Notes: generated by a model from the letters alone, not told the origin. 64,000 nucleotides of DNA from Plantago ovata (GCA_028274465.1 CM051456.1:115249397-115313396), one strand, 5' to 3'; shown: positions 48,309 to 60,464, counted from the first letter of the stretch. A program made the numbers and translations.

Positions 48309-48880
48309 CTCAAAACAGTTCCATCCTTATCGTCTTAGAACACATTTAAGAAAACATTTGACATTTGTTGCAGTGAAGCATTTGAAGTGGATAGCATTTA
48401 TATGTGTTCTCAATCAACTCCATAATTTTTTAAACGCGGAAATGTTAAAAATCGTCCATCAAATTTGTCAGATGGCAAATGCAGTAAATATAACAATGTT
48501 TGTTGGCCATAGTAGTTTAGTCAAAAGTTTTAAAATCGTGAAAAACTTATTATTCTTTAAAAATGTTTTAGTCAAAAGGTTTAAAGTTACGTTGTAGCAA
48601 ATTAGTCCTTTTTAAAAAAATTTGGAGGACTATTCAATAATTTTTATCACAAATCGGCCAACGCGACACTTTGATTCGAGAATAAATTAAGAAGACTTAG
48701 CCTTTAGTTCGCTGACACATCACTTTGATGTTGTCATTATTTAGCCACGGGGATCGATTTGTGCGGAAAGGGATTTAATAGTCCTTCAAATTTGAAGAAA
48801 AAAAAGAACTAAATTTGCATAAATTTTGAGAGTTGGTGTTAAATTTTCCACCACTTTGAAAGTTTGGACTAAATTTTTTT
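48309..48880. repeat. Repeated 0.57 kb block, copy A
   Basis: Nearly the same as 54293-54860 in the same orientation: shared words include TTTGAAGTGGATAGCATTT, AAATCGGCCAACGCGACACT and TAGTCCTTCAAATTTGAAG. No intact protein. It may be a transposon end or a piece of a segmental duplication that carried GLOX genes. Confidence 0.85.
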
Positions 48881-48889
48881 TAATTGTGA

Positions 48890-49199
48890 AAGAAGATCAA
48901 CGATAAGTTTCTAAACCTTTATATCTCTAACTTTCCAGTTGAGTGGGACGAAAAGGAAATTCGCAAGGACTTGGGGAAGCTGGGAGATGTTTCCTCGGTT
49001 GTGATTCCTAGGAAGAAAAATAAATTTGGAAAAAATTCCGCCTTTGTCCGGTTCATCAAAGGCAGAGATGACGAAGGGCTACTCCGAAAAATCAAGCGTC
49101 TCTGGGTAGGTTCCTTCAAATTGCTAGCTACCATTGCAAGAAGTGACTTCACTACCAATCAGAATCGGGCTCAAAGGACTGTTTCTACTACTTCTAGGG
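48890..49199 (+). pseudogene. LINE ORF1 fragment with RRM-like domain
   Basis: An open stretch reads LYISNFPVEWDEKEIRKDL, then KLGDVSSVVIPRKKNKFGK, SAFVRFIKGRDD and LWVGSFKLLATIAR: RNP2-like and RNP1-like strands of an RRM with the spacing and basic loop found in ORF1 of plant BNR-type LINEs. No zinc knuckle, endonuclease or RT follows; the frame stops at 49250-49252. Confidence 0.65.
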
Positions 49200-49252
49200 G
49201 AAAGCTACCGTACATCAACCAGTATATCATTAGCCTTCTCTTAATTTATTAA

Positions 49253-50772
49253 TCAACAACTACTCTAAAATCTAAAATATGCACTTTCGAGCTAGCTCCA
49301 ACCGGTGAAGGGGAACTTCCCAAAGGATTTTGGAATATTGTGTCGCAATGAGAAATTATTATTAATTATACTTCATCACCCTCTGAAACCTGAAAATTCT
49401 AGTTACCACTAACAATTATCTCTAGAAGTACTTGGATATTGTTATTGGAGAACTAATATGATCGATTAATTTTGGCAAAACACTAATGTTTAAACTATTG
49501 TTATAAAGATAGAAACTCTACTATAATATTATTGTAGACTTTTAGTTAATGTCTAGAACCTTCGCTACGACAAATTCCATACTATTATATACCCCTATTG
49601 TGACGCTTTTCGGGGTCTCTAAAGTCAGTTTTTTTTTTTAGTATAAACTCTCATTCGAATGATCTTCCCAATGAGGTTAAATCCGCCACCACTTGAATGG
49701 CCTCCCGAAATAGGTTGAAATGATCAACCTTGTGTACGGGGATTATTAAAAAATTAGTTAATATAAAAGGTTGAAAGTTGAAACCGACCACGAATATATA
49801 ACAATTAATATAAAAAAATTGATATAAATAATTAAATTTCACGCGTCACTATGAGTTTTAATTGTTTGTGGGTAGGGTTGACAGATTTTATAAGTCCTAA
49901 CGAATTGCCAAAGAAAGGATGAGAAATGTTTGTTCCACAATTCACTATGTTCATAGTGAAATTTTAGTGAAAGGATGAGAAATATTTGTGTTTTCCTAGA
50001 ATTGATCATGCATGAGTTTCATGTTTACAGCAAAGCAGATCAAGATGCATGCATGGACGACTTAATTAGTGAATTATCAATTATATAAGATCATCTTTGA
50101 TATCACTGTGGCATTTCTGAAGACATGCCAAGTATATGCCTATATGCCTAATATATGGTACGATTGTTTTCTGAACTAAGTTAATTATAATTCATTTATG
50201 TTTACATAATAATTATGTTGCAAAATGTACAGCATGCATGAGATGGGTCCGGTGTAACTGGGCATCGGCGCATCCGAATTAATTTGTTTTATAGGTAATA
50301 TTGTCGAATTTTCAGAATTTATCCTCCTCCCCCCGAACTTCAGAAATAACCTCATATGTGTAATTTCTCTTCCAAACTTCAAATCCTAAACCCGCCCCTG
50401 GATGTAACAGTTGTAATTAAGTAAATATTTTCGCGTCTTAGTTATATGGGATAGAATACTCATGCTCGTATCATATATATAAATAAGTTGGATAATTTTA
50501 TCACTTTAACAAGGTTTTTTAAGGTGTTATATTTGCCCCAACTTCAATATTGTATCAAATCCAAAGTTGATGATGGGTGCCCAGCCCATGATAAATCCGG
50601 CTGGCCCAATAGTGTCATTTATGTATCCACATGTAGAGCCGACTAACTGCGACCTACTCATAATATCGATGGCGTGTTAAAATACTACTATATATGGATA
50701 AATTGGATAAATTCATCAAGGTCGATAATATAAAGTTATTGGTACAACTTTATATATATACCTTAAAATATA
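49253..50772. other. Gene-free intergenic DNA
   Basis: AT-rich; no frame resembling a protein family. Confidence 0.5.
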
Positions 50773-50774
50773 TA

Positions 50775-51029
50775 CTCCCTCTGTCCCGCTACAATTTACC
50801 CAGTTTAACTTTTTTCGGTCAACAGCTTTCAACTTTGACTCCAGATTACTCTTAAACTATAATGGTAAAATATTTAACAAAAATATTATGAAAATATAGA
50901 ACCTAAAGTTTCATAATATAGTTTTATCAAGTATTTTATCATCATAGTTTAAGAGTAATCGGGAGTCAAAGTTGAAAACTGTTAACCGAAAAAAATCAAA
51001 ATGGGTAATTTGTAGTGGGACAGAGGAAA
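50775..51029. mobile_element. Stowaway MITE, copy 3 (255 bp)
   Basis: Left end CTCCCTCTGTCCCGC, right end GGGACAGAGGAAA, TA on both sides (50773-50774, 51030-51031). Same family and orientation as the copies at 26265 and 39341. Confidence 0.88.
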
Positions 51030-51031
51030 TA

Positions 51032-52150
51032 TATACATTGCTATGGTATTAATTAGTGGCAAAATTTAACTTAGCCTATTTGACTAGTTGCTAATGATTG
51101 ATGAGGATCTTCAAGTTATACGATGAAACATCATACATGCAATTAAGTAATAATATTGATCATTCTTCTCATCCCGATCATGGAATAAACTATTCAAATG
51201 TTTATGGGGCTGTTACCTAAAATCTTAATCATTCACCTCTTATTATACTTTTAATTGTCTCTCTATAATACCCGCAAATCTCGTGTTATGTTACGAACTA
51301 ACTTGAGAGCATTTTAATTTTGGCCCGAGGACTAATTCACTTACTTATCTGAACTCGGAAGAGTTGACAAATAATTGAGCGCTGATTTTCATAACTAACT
51401 AGTTAGTAGCTAATTATTGTAGTTGTAACAAATAATAAAAGAAGATGTCACAAATTAAGTCAAATGCTGCGGAAGTGTATAAAAAAGTGGGGGCTGTTTA
51501 GGAAAGTGTCACCAAAAGGCAAACGGGAGTCCAGTTTTACAACAAGAACTAAAATTATATCTAGCAGAATTCTATTAAAGATGTTTATTAGTCCAAAAAT
51601 ATTCTTTTATTAGCCATACAATTGTGATCTTGTTTAGAAATGTATGAAATATCGATGTCAGGAGCATAATATTTATTGACTCCGAATATGATATAATAGT
51701 GCAGGTCAGACAAATTAGCGCTATCAAGTGTCACACCATCTCGGATAAAATGTGATTTCTCACACATTCTATTTAAAAGGTGTATATATGGTCGACACTA
51801 TAGCTAGCATCTAAAGCCTCAAATTTGTATTATGATCAAGTCCCAAATAGAAGTTGATGATGCCTTTGACATTTGAGTTCTAATTAAGAGCACCCCACAT
51901 ACTCCAAGGTTTAATTTTAAAGTTAGCCATTCTGCGAAAACTCTATAGCTAGCATATAATTTATCAGCAATGTTCATCATATGCTACCAGTATTGTAGAA
52001 GTAGTTTGACTTAACTCGTAGACATAATTTATTATACACCTTAATTAGTTAGATAACCCTTAAAAATTAATTACATGTACATGTAGTAATGGCTAATCGA
52101 CCAGATTATAAATACAAGTACAACAAGAAGTTATAGCTAGAAAGCATGAA
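51032..52150. other. Intergenic upstream of GLOX2
   Basis: AT-rich with no gene-like frame; promoter elements of GLOX2 begin near 52160. Confidence 0.45.
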
Positions 52151-52160
52151 TGGAATTTTT

Positions 52161-52267
52161 AGAAGACTTTTGCATGCGTGGATTCCATACCACTCCCAAC
52201 AACACAACAAAACGAATAACATTTGATGACAACTTATTACCTTCTGCTTTGCTCCCAACTATATAAA
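52161..52267 (+). promoter_or_regulatory. Conserved GLOX2 promoter
   Basis: AGAAGACTTTT (52161), CCCAACAACACAAC (about 52195) and the TATA box TATATAAA (52260-52267) occur in the same order and similar spacing upstream of GLOX3 (57705, 57670 and 57605, minus strand). TATA lies 72 bp before the ATG. Confidence 0.75.
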
Positions 52268-52338
52268 CTTCGTCTAAAGCCTCATTTCAAACAAACAAAC
52301 TCAAACAGAAAACATAAAGTCTCAAAACAAAAACCCTC

Positions 52339-54030
52339 ATGGCAACTAACCAGCTTCTTCTAGCTTCCTCCTTCTTCAACCACCTCTTCCTACTCATACT
52401 ATTCCTCATGCCGGATACGCAAAACATTCTAACACTTGCTGCCCCTGGAGGTGGCAAGTGGAACCTCCTCTTTCCAAACACTGGTGTTCCTGCAATGCAC
52501 ATGCAGCTCCTGAACAACGATCGTGTTATGATATTTGACCGCACTGATTTTGGTCAATCAAATATTTCCCTCCCTAACAACAATTGCCGCAACAACCCTA
52601 GAGACCTAGCTTTAACGATCGATTGCACATCACACTCAGTCGAGTACGATGTTGCATCCAATTCCGTCCGCCCCTTAACTATCTTCACCAACACATGGTG
52701 CTCATCGAGCGCGGTTATGCCTGATGGAAGTCTGGTACAAACAGGAGGTTTCAATGATGGCGAACGCAATGTTAGAGTTTACAAGCCATGTAATGATGGC
52801 TCTTGTGATTGGCAAGAACTTAATGGTGCTCTCACACAGGCAAGATGGTATTCCACAAATCATATTTTACCCGATGGAAGGCAGATTATCATCGGCGGAC
52901 GTGCTCAATTCAATTATGAGTTTTATCCAAAGATAGCTGGAGCAGACATGTCTTACAACTTGCCGTTTCTTTCACAGACTAATGATCCCACAATTGAGAA
53001 CAACTTGTATCCTTTTGTCTTCTTGAATGTGGATGGGAACTTATTCATTTTTGCCAACAATCGAGCTATATTGTTCGATTATGTGAACAGAGTGGTGGTG
53101 AGAAGTTACCCTGCAATTCCTGGTGGGGACCCAAGAAGTTATCCAAGTTCTGGTTCAGCTGTGCTGCTTCCCCTGAGGAACTTGCAAGGTGGAACAAGCA
53201 TTTCAGCTGAAATATTGGTGTGTGGTGGATCACCAAAGGGATCATTTACCCGTGCAAACAACGACGAGTTTGTTCCGGCACTAAACTCCTGCGCCAGGAT
53301 GCAAATAACTGATCCAAACCCACAATGGGTCATGGAGGCCATGCCCTTAGAAAGAGTTATGGGCGATATGGTGCTAATGCCAAACGGCAATGTGTTGATC
53401 ATAAACGGGGCATCCTCAGGTACAGCTGGGTGGAACATTGCCCGTAATCCCGCTTTGACACCTGTCATTTATAGGCCAAAGAATCCAATTGGTCTTAGAT
53501 TTGAAGTTCAGAACTCGACCTCCACGCCCAGAATGTACCACTCCACTGCAATATTGCTCCGCGATGGACGTATACTTGTGAGTGGCAGCAATCCTCATGC
53601 GTATGACACTTTCACAGGGACGACCTATCCTACAGATTTGACAATGGAAACGTATTCTCCGGACTACTTGGACCCTAGGCTGGTGAAAGTACGCCCATCA
53701 ATCGTATCTCCTGCATCTCACGCTCAAATAGGGTATGACCAACAACTTGTTATAAATTTCAAGGCTCAAGGTAGAATCAATCGAGATCTCATGTCGGTTA
53801 CAATGATCGCACCTCCATTCACAACACATGGATTCTCGATGAATCAAAGACTATTGGTTCTAACAAACGAGAAAGGTGTTAGTGCAAACGTGACATCACT
53901 CGGAATGTCCAATTATCAGGTTAGTGTGTTGACACCAGGTTCAAGTACTCTTGCACCTCCTGGATTCTACCTTCTTTTCGTGGTCTACCGTGAAGTTCCA
54001 AGCCCTGGCATTTGGGTTCAGATCAAGTAG
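52339..54030 (+). CDS. Glyoxal/aldehyde oxidase (GLOX-like), copy 2
   Basis: Secreted copper-radical oxidase of the same family as copy 1. Single exon, 563 aa, start MATNQLLLASSFFNHLF with a hydrophobic signal segment. Cofactor and ligand residues are Cys121 (TWCSSSA), Tyr171 (ARWYSTNH), Tyr400 and His401 (RMYHSTAILL) and His497 (TTHGFSMNQR), all present. Ends GIWVQIK. It is a close paralogue of copy 3, inverted relative to it, with 1.8 kb between their stop codons. The core promoter is also shared with copy 3. Confidence 0.95.
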   Translation: MATNQLLLASSFFNHLFLLILFLMPDTQNILTLAAPGGGKWNLLFPNTGVPAMHMQLLNNDRVMIFDRTDFGQSNISLPNNNCRNNPRDLALTIDCTSHSVEYDVASNSVRPLTIFTNTWCSSSAVMPDGSLVQTGGFNDGERNVRVYKPCNDGSCDWQELNGALTQARWYSTNHILPDGRQIIIGGRAQFNYEFYPKIAGADMSYNLPFLSQTNDPTIENNLYPFVFLNVDGNLFIFANNRAILFDYVNRVVVRSYPAIPGGDPRSYPSSGSAVLLPLRNLQGGTSISAEILVCGGSPKGSFTRANNDEFVPALNSCARMQITDPNPQWVMEAMPLERVMGDMVLMPNGNVLIINGASSGTAGWNIARNPALTPVIYRPKNPIGLRFEVQNSTSTPRMYHSTAILLRDGRILVSGSNPHAYDTFTGTTYPTDLTMETYSPDYLDPRLVKVRPSIVSPASHAQIGYDQQLVINFKAQGRINRDLMSVTMIAPPFTTHGFSMNQRLLVLTNEKGVSANVTSLGMSNYQVSVLTPGSSTLAPPGFYLLFVVYREVPSPGIWVQIK

Positions 54031-54292
54031 TAAACAATTCACGTCTGTACATATTGCACATTATTATTCGTTTGAAATTATGTTTTGTTATGGTCGAAGC
54101 TTCATGTTATGTACATTACATTGGAATATATATAATGCTTATGTTTGATGATATATTTCATCTGATGAATGAATATATATACCTCACCGAAGCGCACGTC
54201 ATCTTTAGTTTTGGTTGACTTGAAGATAATGACTGGTCATCAAGATCAATATCCATATGTTCAGTGTTCTAACTTCTAATTAATTAATTTGA
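54031..54292. other. GLOX2 3' flank
   Basis: Probable 3' UTR up to the start of the repeated block; nothing else seen. Confidence 0.5.
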
Positions 54293-54860
54293 GCAAAACA
54301 CTTCCATAATTATCGTCTTAGAACACATTTAAAACATTTGACATTTGTTGCAATGAAGCATTTGAAGTGGATAGCATTTATATGTGTTCTACATCTACTC
54401 CATAATTTTTTAAACGCGGAAATGTTAAAAATCGCCCATCAAATTTATCAGATGGCAAATGCAGTATATATAACAATGTTCGTTGGCCATAGTTGTTTAG
54501 TCAAAAATTTTGAAATCCTGGAAAACTTAGTATATATTCTTTAAAATAAATTTAGTCAAAAGGTTTAATGTTGTAGCAAATTAGTCCTTTTTAAAAACTT
54601 TGGAGGACTATTTAATAATTTTCATCACAAATCGGCCAACGCGACACTTTTATTCGAGAATAAATTAGGAAGACTTAGCCTTTAGTTAGCTAACACATCA
54701 CTTTGATGTTGTCATTAATCAGCCATGGGGATCGATTTGTGTGGAAAGGAATTTGATAGTCCTTCAAATTTGAAGAAAGAAAAGAACTAAATTTGCATAA
54801 ATTTTGAGAGTTTGGGTTAAAATTTCCATGCCTTTGAAAGTTTGGACTAAAATTTTCTTG
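54293..54860. repeat. Repeated 0.57 kb block, copy B
   Basis: Same-orientation match of 48309-48880 with small indels. Copy B lies immediately 3' of GLOX2, while no oxidase gene precedes copy A. Confidence 0.85.
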
Positions 54861-55827
54861 ATTTTGAAAGTTGGGACTAAATTTTTCATGATTTAAAACT
54901 TTTGATTAAAGCTGTCGCACTGCTAACAGGTGTTATGCCGCATCTAACATCAGACAAATTAGAGGACATTTTTTTTTCCAATTCCCTTTTTCAAACTTAA
55001 CACTCTGAATCACTACTAATATAAGTTCGTTGATTCTTTTTTTATGTTTTTTTTTTGCGTTTTTTTTTTATATTTAAAGTAAGTTTTACTAGAGATATTG
55101 CGCAATAGTGAAAGACACTAGAAAGACAAATATAAAAGTACACTCTAACCACAAATTATGCCTTGAAGAAATTCAAGGATAAAAAGGGTAGAAAATATAG
55201 TACGACTCTACGAGCGAAGAAACGTTTTTGGGTTTATATGTATAATAATAGTGAAGTTTTATGGGGTGTTTTAAAAACGAAAGGGTAGACCAGTCCCTCA
55301 TTTTTCAACGACGAAGGTCGAATTTTGTTATTCAATATAATTATATATTGTATTTCGTGAATAATTAAAAAATTAGAAATGTAATGCTAGGATGAAGAAA
55401 TAATAAATGACAAAAAAGAGTAGCAATTTTTAAATGTCAACAGAACTGCCCAGATAGTTAATAACGTCGCGCAAGCATTGTGTCGCAAATAGTTTTTTTT
55501 TTTTTTTAATGATATAATGACGAGTGTAAGTGTTGCGAAATCCGAAAGTCTGCCGAACTAGCTATCCTTCCGTCTAGTATTGGTAGCATTTAATTTTGCT
55601 AGCAGCCAATTACTTAATTCTATCGATCGAGTGAACTGCTATTCGATTAACGACAATTATATCGACCTTGTCGATCATACAATACTATTTAACATTCACA
55701 GACATACAAATTAATTAACGAACTTATCATATAAACTCCAAGTCAGGAAGGGAACAAATAAAAGATTAATGGAGCTTGATTACTCCATTAAAACCCGAAC
55801 ATGTACGTACATATGTAAAATTCATCA
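54861..55827. other. Intergenic between GLOX2 and GLOX3
   Basis: AT-rich with T-runs at 54969, 55038 and 55493; no gene-like frame. Confidence 0.5.
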
Positions 55828-57519
55828 CTACTTAATCTGTACCCAAATGCCAATGCTTGGAACTTCCCGGTAAGCCACGAAAAGAATATAGAACCCAGGT
55901 GGAGCGAGAGTACTTGAGCTTGGTGTCAACACCGTTACTTCATAATTTGATCTTCCCCGTGATGTCAAGTTTGTGCTAACCCCCTTCTCGTTCGTTAGAA
56001 CCAATAGCCTTTGATTCATTGAGAATGCATGTGTGGTGAAGGGAGGCGCAGCCATTGTAACTGCAACCAGATTTTTATTGACTCTGCCTTCAATTGTGAA
56101 ACCAATAGCAAATCGTTGGCCATACCCTATTTGAACCTTTGATGCGGGCGATGTGATAGTTGGACGTACTTTCACTAGCCTTGGATCCAAGTACTCTGGA
56201 GAATAAGTTTCCATTGTCAAATCCGTAGGATAGGTCGTCCCCGTGAAAGTGTCATACGCATGAGGATTGCTACCACTTACAAGTATACGCCCATCACGAA
56301 GTAAAATTGCAGTGGAGTGGTACATTCTGGGCGTGGAGCTCGGCTTTTGAACTTCGAATCTATTCCCCACAGGACTGTTGGGTCTATAAATTACAGGAGT
56401 TAAGGCAGGGTTACGAGCAATATCCCACCCAGCAGTACCCGAGGTTGCCCCGTTTATGATTAGAACGTTTCCATTCGGCATTAGTACCATGTCGCCCATA
56501 ACTCTAGCCAAAGGCATGGTCTCCATGACCCATTGCGGGTTTGGATCAGTTATTTGTATTCTGGCGCATGAGTTGAGGGCAGTGACAAACTTACCGTTAT
56601 TCGCACTCGTAAATGATCCCTTTGGAGCGCCTCCACACACCAATACTTCCGCTGAAATGCTTGCTCCTTGCAAGTTTCTCAAAGGAAGAAGTACGGCAGA
56701 ACCAGAGCTTGGGTAGCTTCTTGGATCCCCACCAGGTATCGCAGGGTAACTCTTCACTACCATTCCATTTACATAATTGAACAGTATAGCTCGATTGTTG
56801 GCGAAAATGAATAGGTTTCCATCGGTATTCAAGAAAACGAATGGATACAAGTTGTTCTCGATTGTAGGATCATTAGTTTGTGAAAGGAATGGCAAGTTGG
56901 AGGATTGGTCGGCCCCAACCCTCTTTGGATAAAACTCGTAATTGAACTGAGCACGACCACCAACAATAATTTGCCTACCATCTGGTAAAATATGATTCGT
57001 CGAATACCACCTGGCCTGTGTGAGGACACCGTTTAGCTCTTGCCAATCACAAGATCCGTCATTACATGGCTTGTAAACTCTAACATTTCGTTCGCCATCA
57101 TTGAAGCCTCCAGTTTGTACTAGGCTACCATCGGGCATTATGGCACTCGATGAGCACCATGTGTTGGTCATGATAGTTAAGGGGCGGACAGAATTAGACG
57201 CAACATCATACTCGACAGAATGTGCAGTGCAGTCGGTTGTTAACGCTAGGTCTCTGGGGTTGTTGCGGCACTTGCTGTTAGGGAGGGAAATATTTGATGC
57301 GCCAAAGTCAGTGCGATCAAATATCATAACACGGTCATTATGGAGAAGCTGCATGTGCATTGCAGGGATTCCAGTGTTGGGGAGGAGAAGGTTCCACTTG
57401 CCACCACCAGGGGCGGCGATCGTGAAAATATTTTGGCTACTGGGCATTAAGATTAGAAAGATGAGGAGGAAGAGGCGGTGGAATAGGAATGAACCAAGAA
57501 CAAGTTGATTAGTTGCCAT
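55828..57519 (-). CDS. Glyoxal/aldehyde oxidase (GLOX-like), copy 3
   Basis: Secreted copper-radical oxidase, single exon, 563 aa, start MATNQLVLGSFLFHRLF with signal segment. Residues expected for the cofactor and copper site are Cys122, Tyr172, Tyr400, His401 (MYHSTAILL) and His497 (TTHAFSMNQR), all intact. Compared with copy 2 there is a one-residue gain in the leader and a one-residue loss at RNLQGASISA, balancing the length. Changes cluster in the leader and the C-terminal DUF1929 domain, the propeller being very similar. Promoter with TATATAAA (57605-57598). Confidence 0.95.
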   Translation of the reverse strand: MATNQLVLGSFLFHRLFLLIFLILMPSSQNIFTIAAPGGGKWNLLLPNTGIPAMHMQLLHNDRVMIFDRTDFGASNISLPNSKCRNNPRDLALTTDCTAHSVEYDVASNSVRPLTIMTNTWCSSSAIMPDGSLVQTGGFNDGERNVRVYKPCNDGSCDWQELNGVLTQARWYSTNHILPDGRQIIVGGRAQFNYEFYPKRVGADQSSNLPFLSQTNDPTIENNLYPFVFLNTDGNLFIFANNRAILFNYVNGMVVKSYPAIPGGDPRSYPSSGSAVLLPLRNLQGASISAEVLVCGGAPKGSFTSANNGKFVTALNSCARIQITDPNPQWVMETMPLARVMGDMVLMPNGNVLIINGATSGTAGWDIARNPALTPVIYRPNSPVGNRFEVQKPSSTPRMYHSTAILLRDGRILVSGSNPHAYDTFTGTTYPTDLTMETYSPEYLDPRLVKVRPTITSPASKVQIGYGQRFAIGFTIEGRVNKNLVAVTMAAPPFTTHAFSMNQRLLVLTNEKGVSTNLTSRGRSNYEVTVLTPSSSTLAPPGFYILFVAYREVPSIGIWVQIK

Positions 57520-57597
57520 GAGAATTTGGTATACGTGTTGTTTTAAACTCTGATATGTGATTGAGTTTGTGTGTTGGGAGTATGCTTAGGGACGAGG

Positions 57598-57705
57598 TTT
57601 ATATAGTTTGAAGCTAAGAGGAAGAAAATAAAATATGTTCAAATTTTATTCCTTTGGTTGTGTTGTTGGGAAGATTCGTGCATGGGAAATCAAAAAAAGT
57701 CTTCT
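57598..57705 (-). promoter_or_regulatory. Conserved GLOX3 promoter
   Basis: On the minus strand, AGAAGACTTTTTTT (57705-57692), CCCAACAACACAACC (57670-57656) and TATATAAA (57605-57598) match the GLOX2 promoter in order and approximate spacing. Confidence 0.75.
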
Positions 57706-58600
57706 TTGGCTTATTATTATGCATCTAATTAATTCAGTTTAATTTTCCGTTTGGACATATATTATGCTTCATTATTAGCAAAATAGATATATTTCCATCA
57801 AGGATATGGTGCTAGCTGGACTATAGAGCTTATACATACCACCAACCTGGCACGACTTTAGAATCTCTCATCATCTCATGCAACTTTATAACCCCTCTCA
57901 TAAGATTGGATAAGATTGGAGTAAGGGGATATTGATTTTTAGTACGTGATCCTAATATATAGTACTAGAATGGTGCACCGCGCTAAGCGTGGTGCCCGTG
58001 TATAGCTTAAAAAATAGAAAATATCATGAACTTTAAAGAGTTGATGATTACACATTAGGGATGCGAACAAATATTAATAAAGAGAGAATGAAATTATACA
58101 ATGCTCCTAAAATGAATCCATGATAAATCAATTAGGGGTGGGATTTTAACAAATAGCTATGACAAGGAAGAATAGTCTATGTTGAAGCTAAAATCCAGGC
58201 CAAGAATCATTATACCTAAGCAATTACCCTTCAAAATAAAAGCAAACAGGCATAGACGAACTTGGAAAAGAGCACTGGGACATGGATGCCCGGCAATGAC
58301 ACATTTTCTTCTCTTGCCATAAACCTAGCTAACCATAAATCCTAATATTTGCAAATAATTGAACCAAAGGCAATTCAAACATTTACCAGTTGCACCATTT
58401 CAACAAGAAAAACATCCCAAAACAACACGGACCAACTATTTCTCAAAGTTACAGTCCTAAATAATCATAATAGCACATGACAGATTTTACATTAAATAAT
58501 GATTTGGATTGAGGCCCCAAGAACCATAACCTTCAAATGTACTCCTCACCACCATAATTTAAATTCAATTTTCTCATGTTTTCTTACTTTCAGGAGACAA
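57706..58600. other. Intergenic upstream of GLOX3
   Basis: No gene-like frame. Ordinary AT-rich DNA. Confidence 0.45.
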
Positions 58601-58619
58601 CGGTCTTCAAATAGTATAA

Positions 58620-58811
58620 CTAACTTCTTTCATGTTCTTGTCGCTGAGAAACTCCTAACCAACCATATATATTTCTCCAAACTACCTTTTCCATGTTACA
58701 CTCGATGGATATATGCTTTTCATCTTCAATATTATTATGGCGCAACTGGTAATGCACATTTAAGATCGCTCCGAGGAGTGTTCTCCTTTCGAAGATTAAA
58801 ATTGTCATCAC
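58620..58811 (-). pseudogene. LINE reverse-transcriptase zinc-binding (zf-RVT) fragment
   Basis: A 63-codon minus-strand frame contains IEDEKHISIECN and ECNMEKVVWRNIYGWLG, the pattern (E-x-x-x-H-x5-C...VW..I..WLG) of the zf-RVT domain near the C-terminus of plant LINE polyproteins. The first cysteine pair is lost and no RT core flanks it, so this is a small relic. Confidence 0.6.
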
Positions 58812-58849
58812 TTGGCAGCCTCTTAAACAATAAACTCTAAAAGCACATA

Positions 58850-60464
58850 TTTATTTGAAGTTTAACAATAACCCTCTCTCAATATGTGCAAGTGTCACAT
58901 GTCATCCCATAGAGTACGTTGTCTTTTACTCCACCACATGACATAAGGATTAATTGGCAACATGTAAACATTTGACATCAAAGATGATCAATTTCGAAAA
59001 TCAAATCTTGGGTGCGTTTATATGAAGCCCACAAAGCAGCAATACGTACCACTACAACTTCATGAGTACAAGGCTACTGATCAATGAGATAATTATGATT
59101 TTGCACATGCATCCCTGTACTCAAACCCGGGCTGAAAAGTGCATCGGCCGGAATATCTTTAATGTCAATGAATTTCTTGCCGGTACAAACCAGATAAAAA
59201 AAAATTCTCGTCAGCTTTAAGCTTCTTATGTATATCACTGCAACAAAACAAACCGAAAGAAAGCAATAACTGCCTAAGCATATAGCAAATTTGCCTAACT
59301 GCCTAAAATTTGTAAGGAAGGGACAAGATGAAGTTAATCTGCCTAACTGCCTAAGCATATATAAAATCCATTTATCGATCATTGCGCTTAAGCTCTGTGC
59401 TATTTTTCTTATTATTTTTACCAACAAAGGATATACACCATTAGAACTGAAAATAAGTAAAAGAAGGCATCAACAACAGCATGGACTACATGAAACAAAA
59501 GAAAGCATGCAACTGCCAACACCAATTGTTATGCCTGTTTCAAAAAAAAAAAAACCCCATTGTTATGCAGTTTAACGAACCATTCATCGGACAGAAGCAC
59601 AAAAGTAGGATATCTACACAGATATCCATATTACTCCTAATATGTCAAGCAACTCCTAACCTATTGATGTCCCAGCGATACTTGTTTACAATGAAATTTA
59701 AGAGGAAGTATATCTTATCCTAAAATAATCAAAAATCGGCTTGAGGCTTGAGGGCAAGTAAATTTACTCAGTATCAATTATCTAAGACGGTTAGTGGTGT
59801 GTCAAACGCATCTCTGCATGGAAGAAACAATGTATCGGATTGCATCGAAAACGTAAATAGAAAATCATGTCACAGAAGGAGATCATCTTCTCATCAAGGC
59901 AAGGCTAGACAGGGAAACAATTAAAACCACATCCTTTCATCCATATAAAAGCGTCAATCCAATCATCAAGCAGAGTAAATGTAAGTCCTAGAAACAGAGC
60001 AAACAATTCCTAATTCGTCTGAAACAATGACGAACTCATGATAACTGGAGGAAAACAACCAAAACCAGAAAACGAAAAATTGACTATGATTGGGAAGACC
60101 GGCATCTAATTAAGATTTGAGGAAGATGAAGAATATGAAGTGAGATCAAGCAGCAATGTATATGTATTACTTGAAGCCGTGTGTTGATTCATGAATAGAC
60201 ACAACTAACGAAGAGAGAAAGCAAAGCAGTGACCTGTATAGAAAAGGCGCTGAGAGAACTTGCACGAACGAAAAATTACACGTCTGTTGGTGCCTAACAG
60301 ATGCGACGAAAGAGTTTCAAAATAAACCAAATCGACATGAAAAAAAAAAACGGTTACATGTAGTAAGAGTTGAACCGGAAAATTGAGATTAGTGAATTGC
60401 CTTTTCCGAAACTATGAAGGATTTCCTTTCCTATCAAAACTTTTAAAATTCTAAATTCCAACAC
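58850..60464. other. Intergenic, DIM1/YLS8 upstream region
   Basis: No gene-like frame. A short direct repeat TGCCTAACTGCCTAA occurs near 59291 and 59339. Confidence 0.45.
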
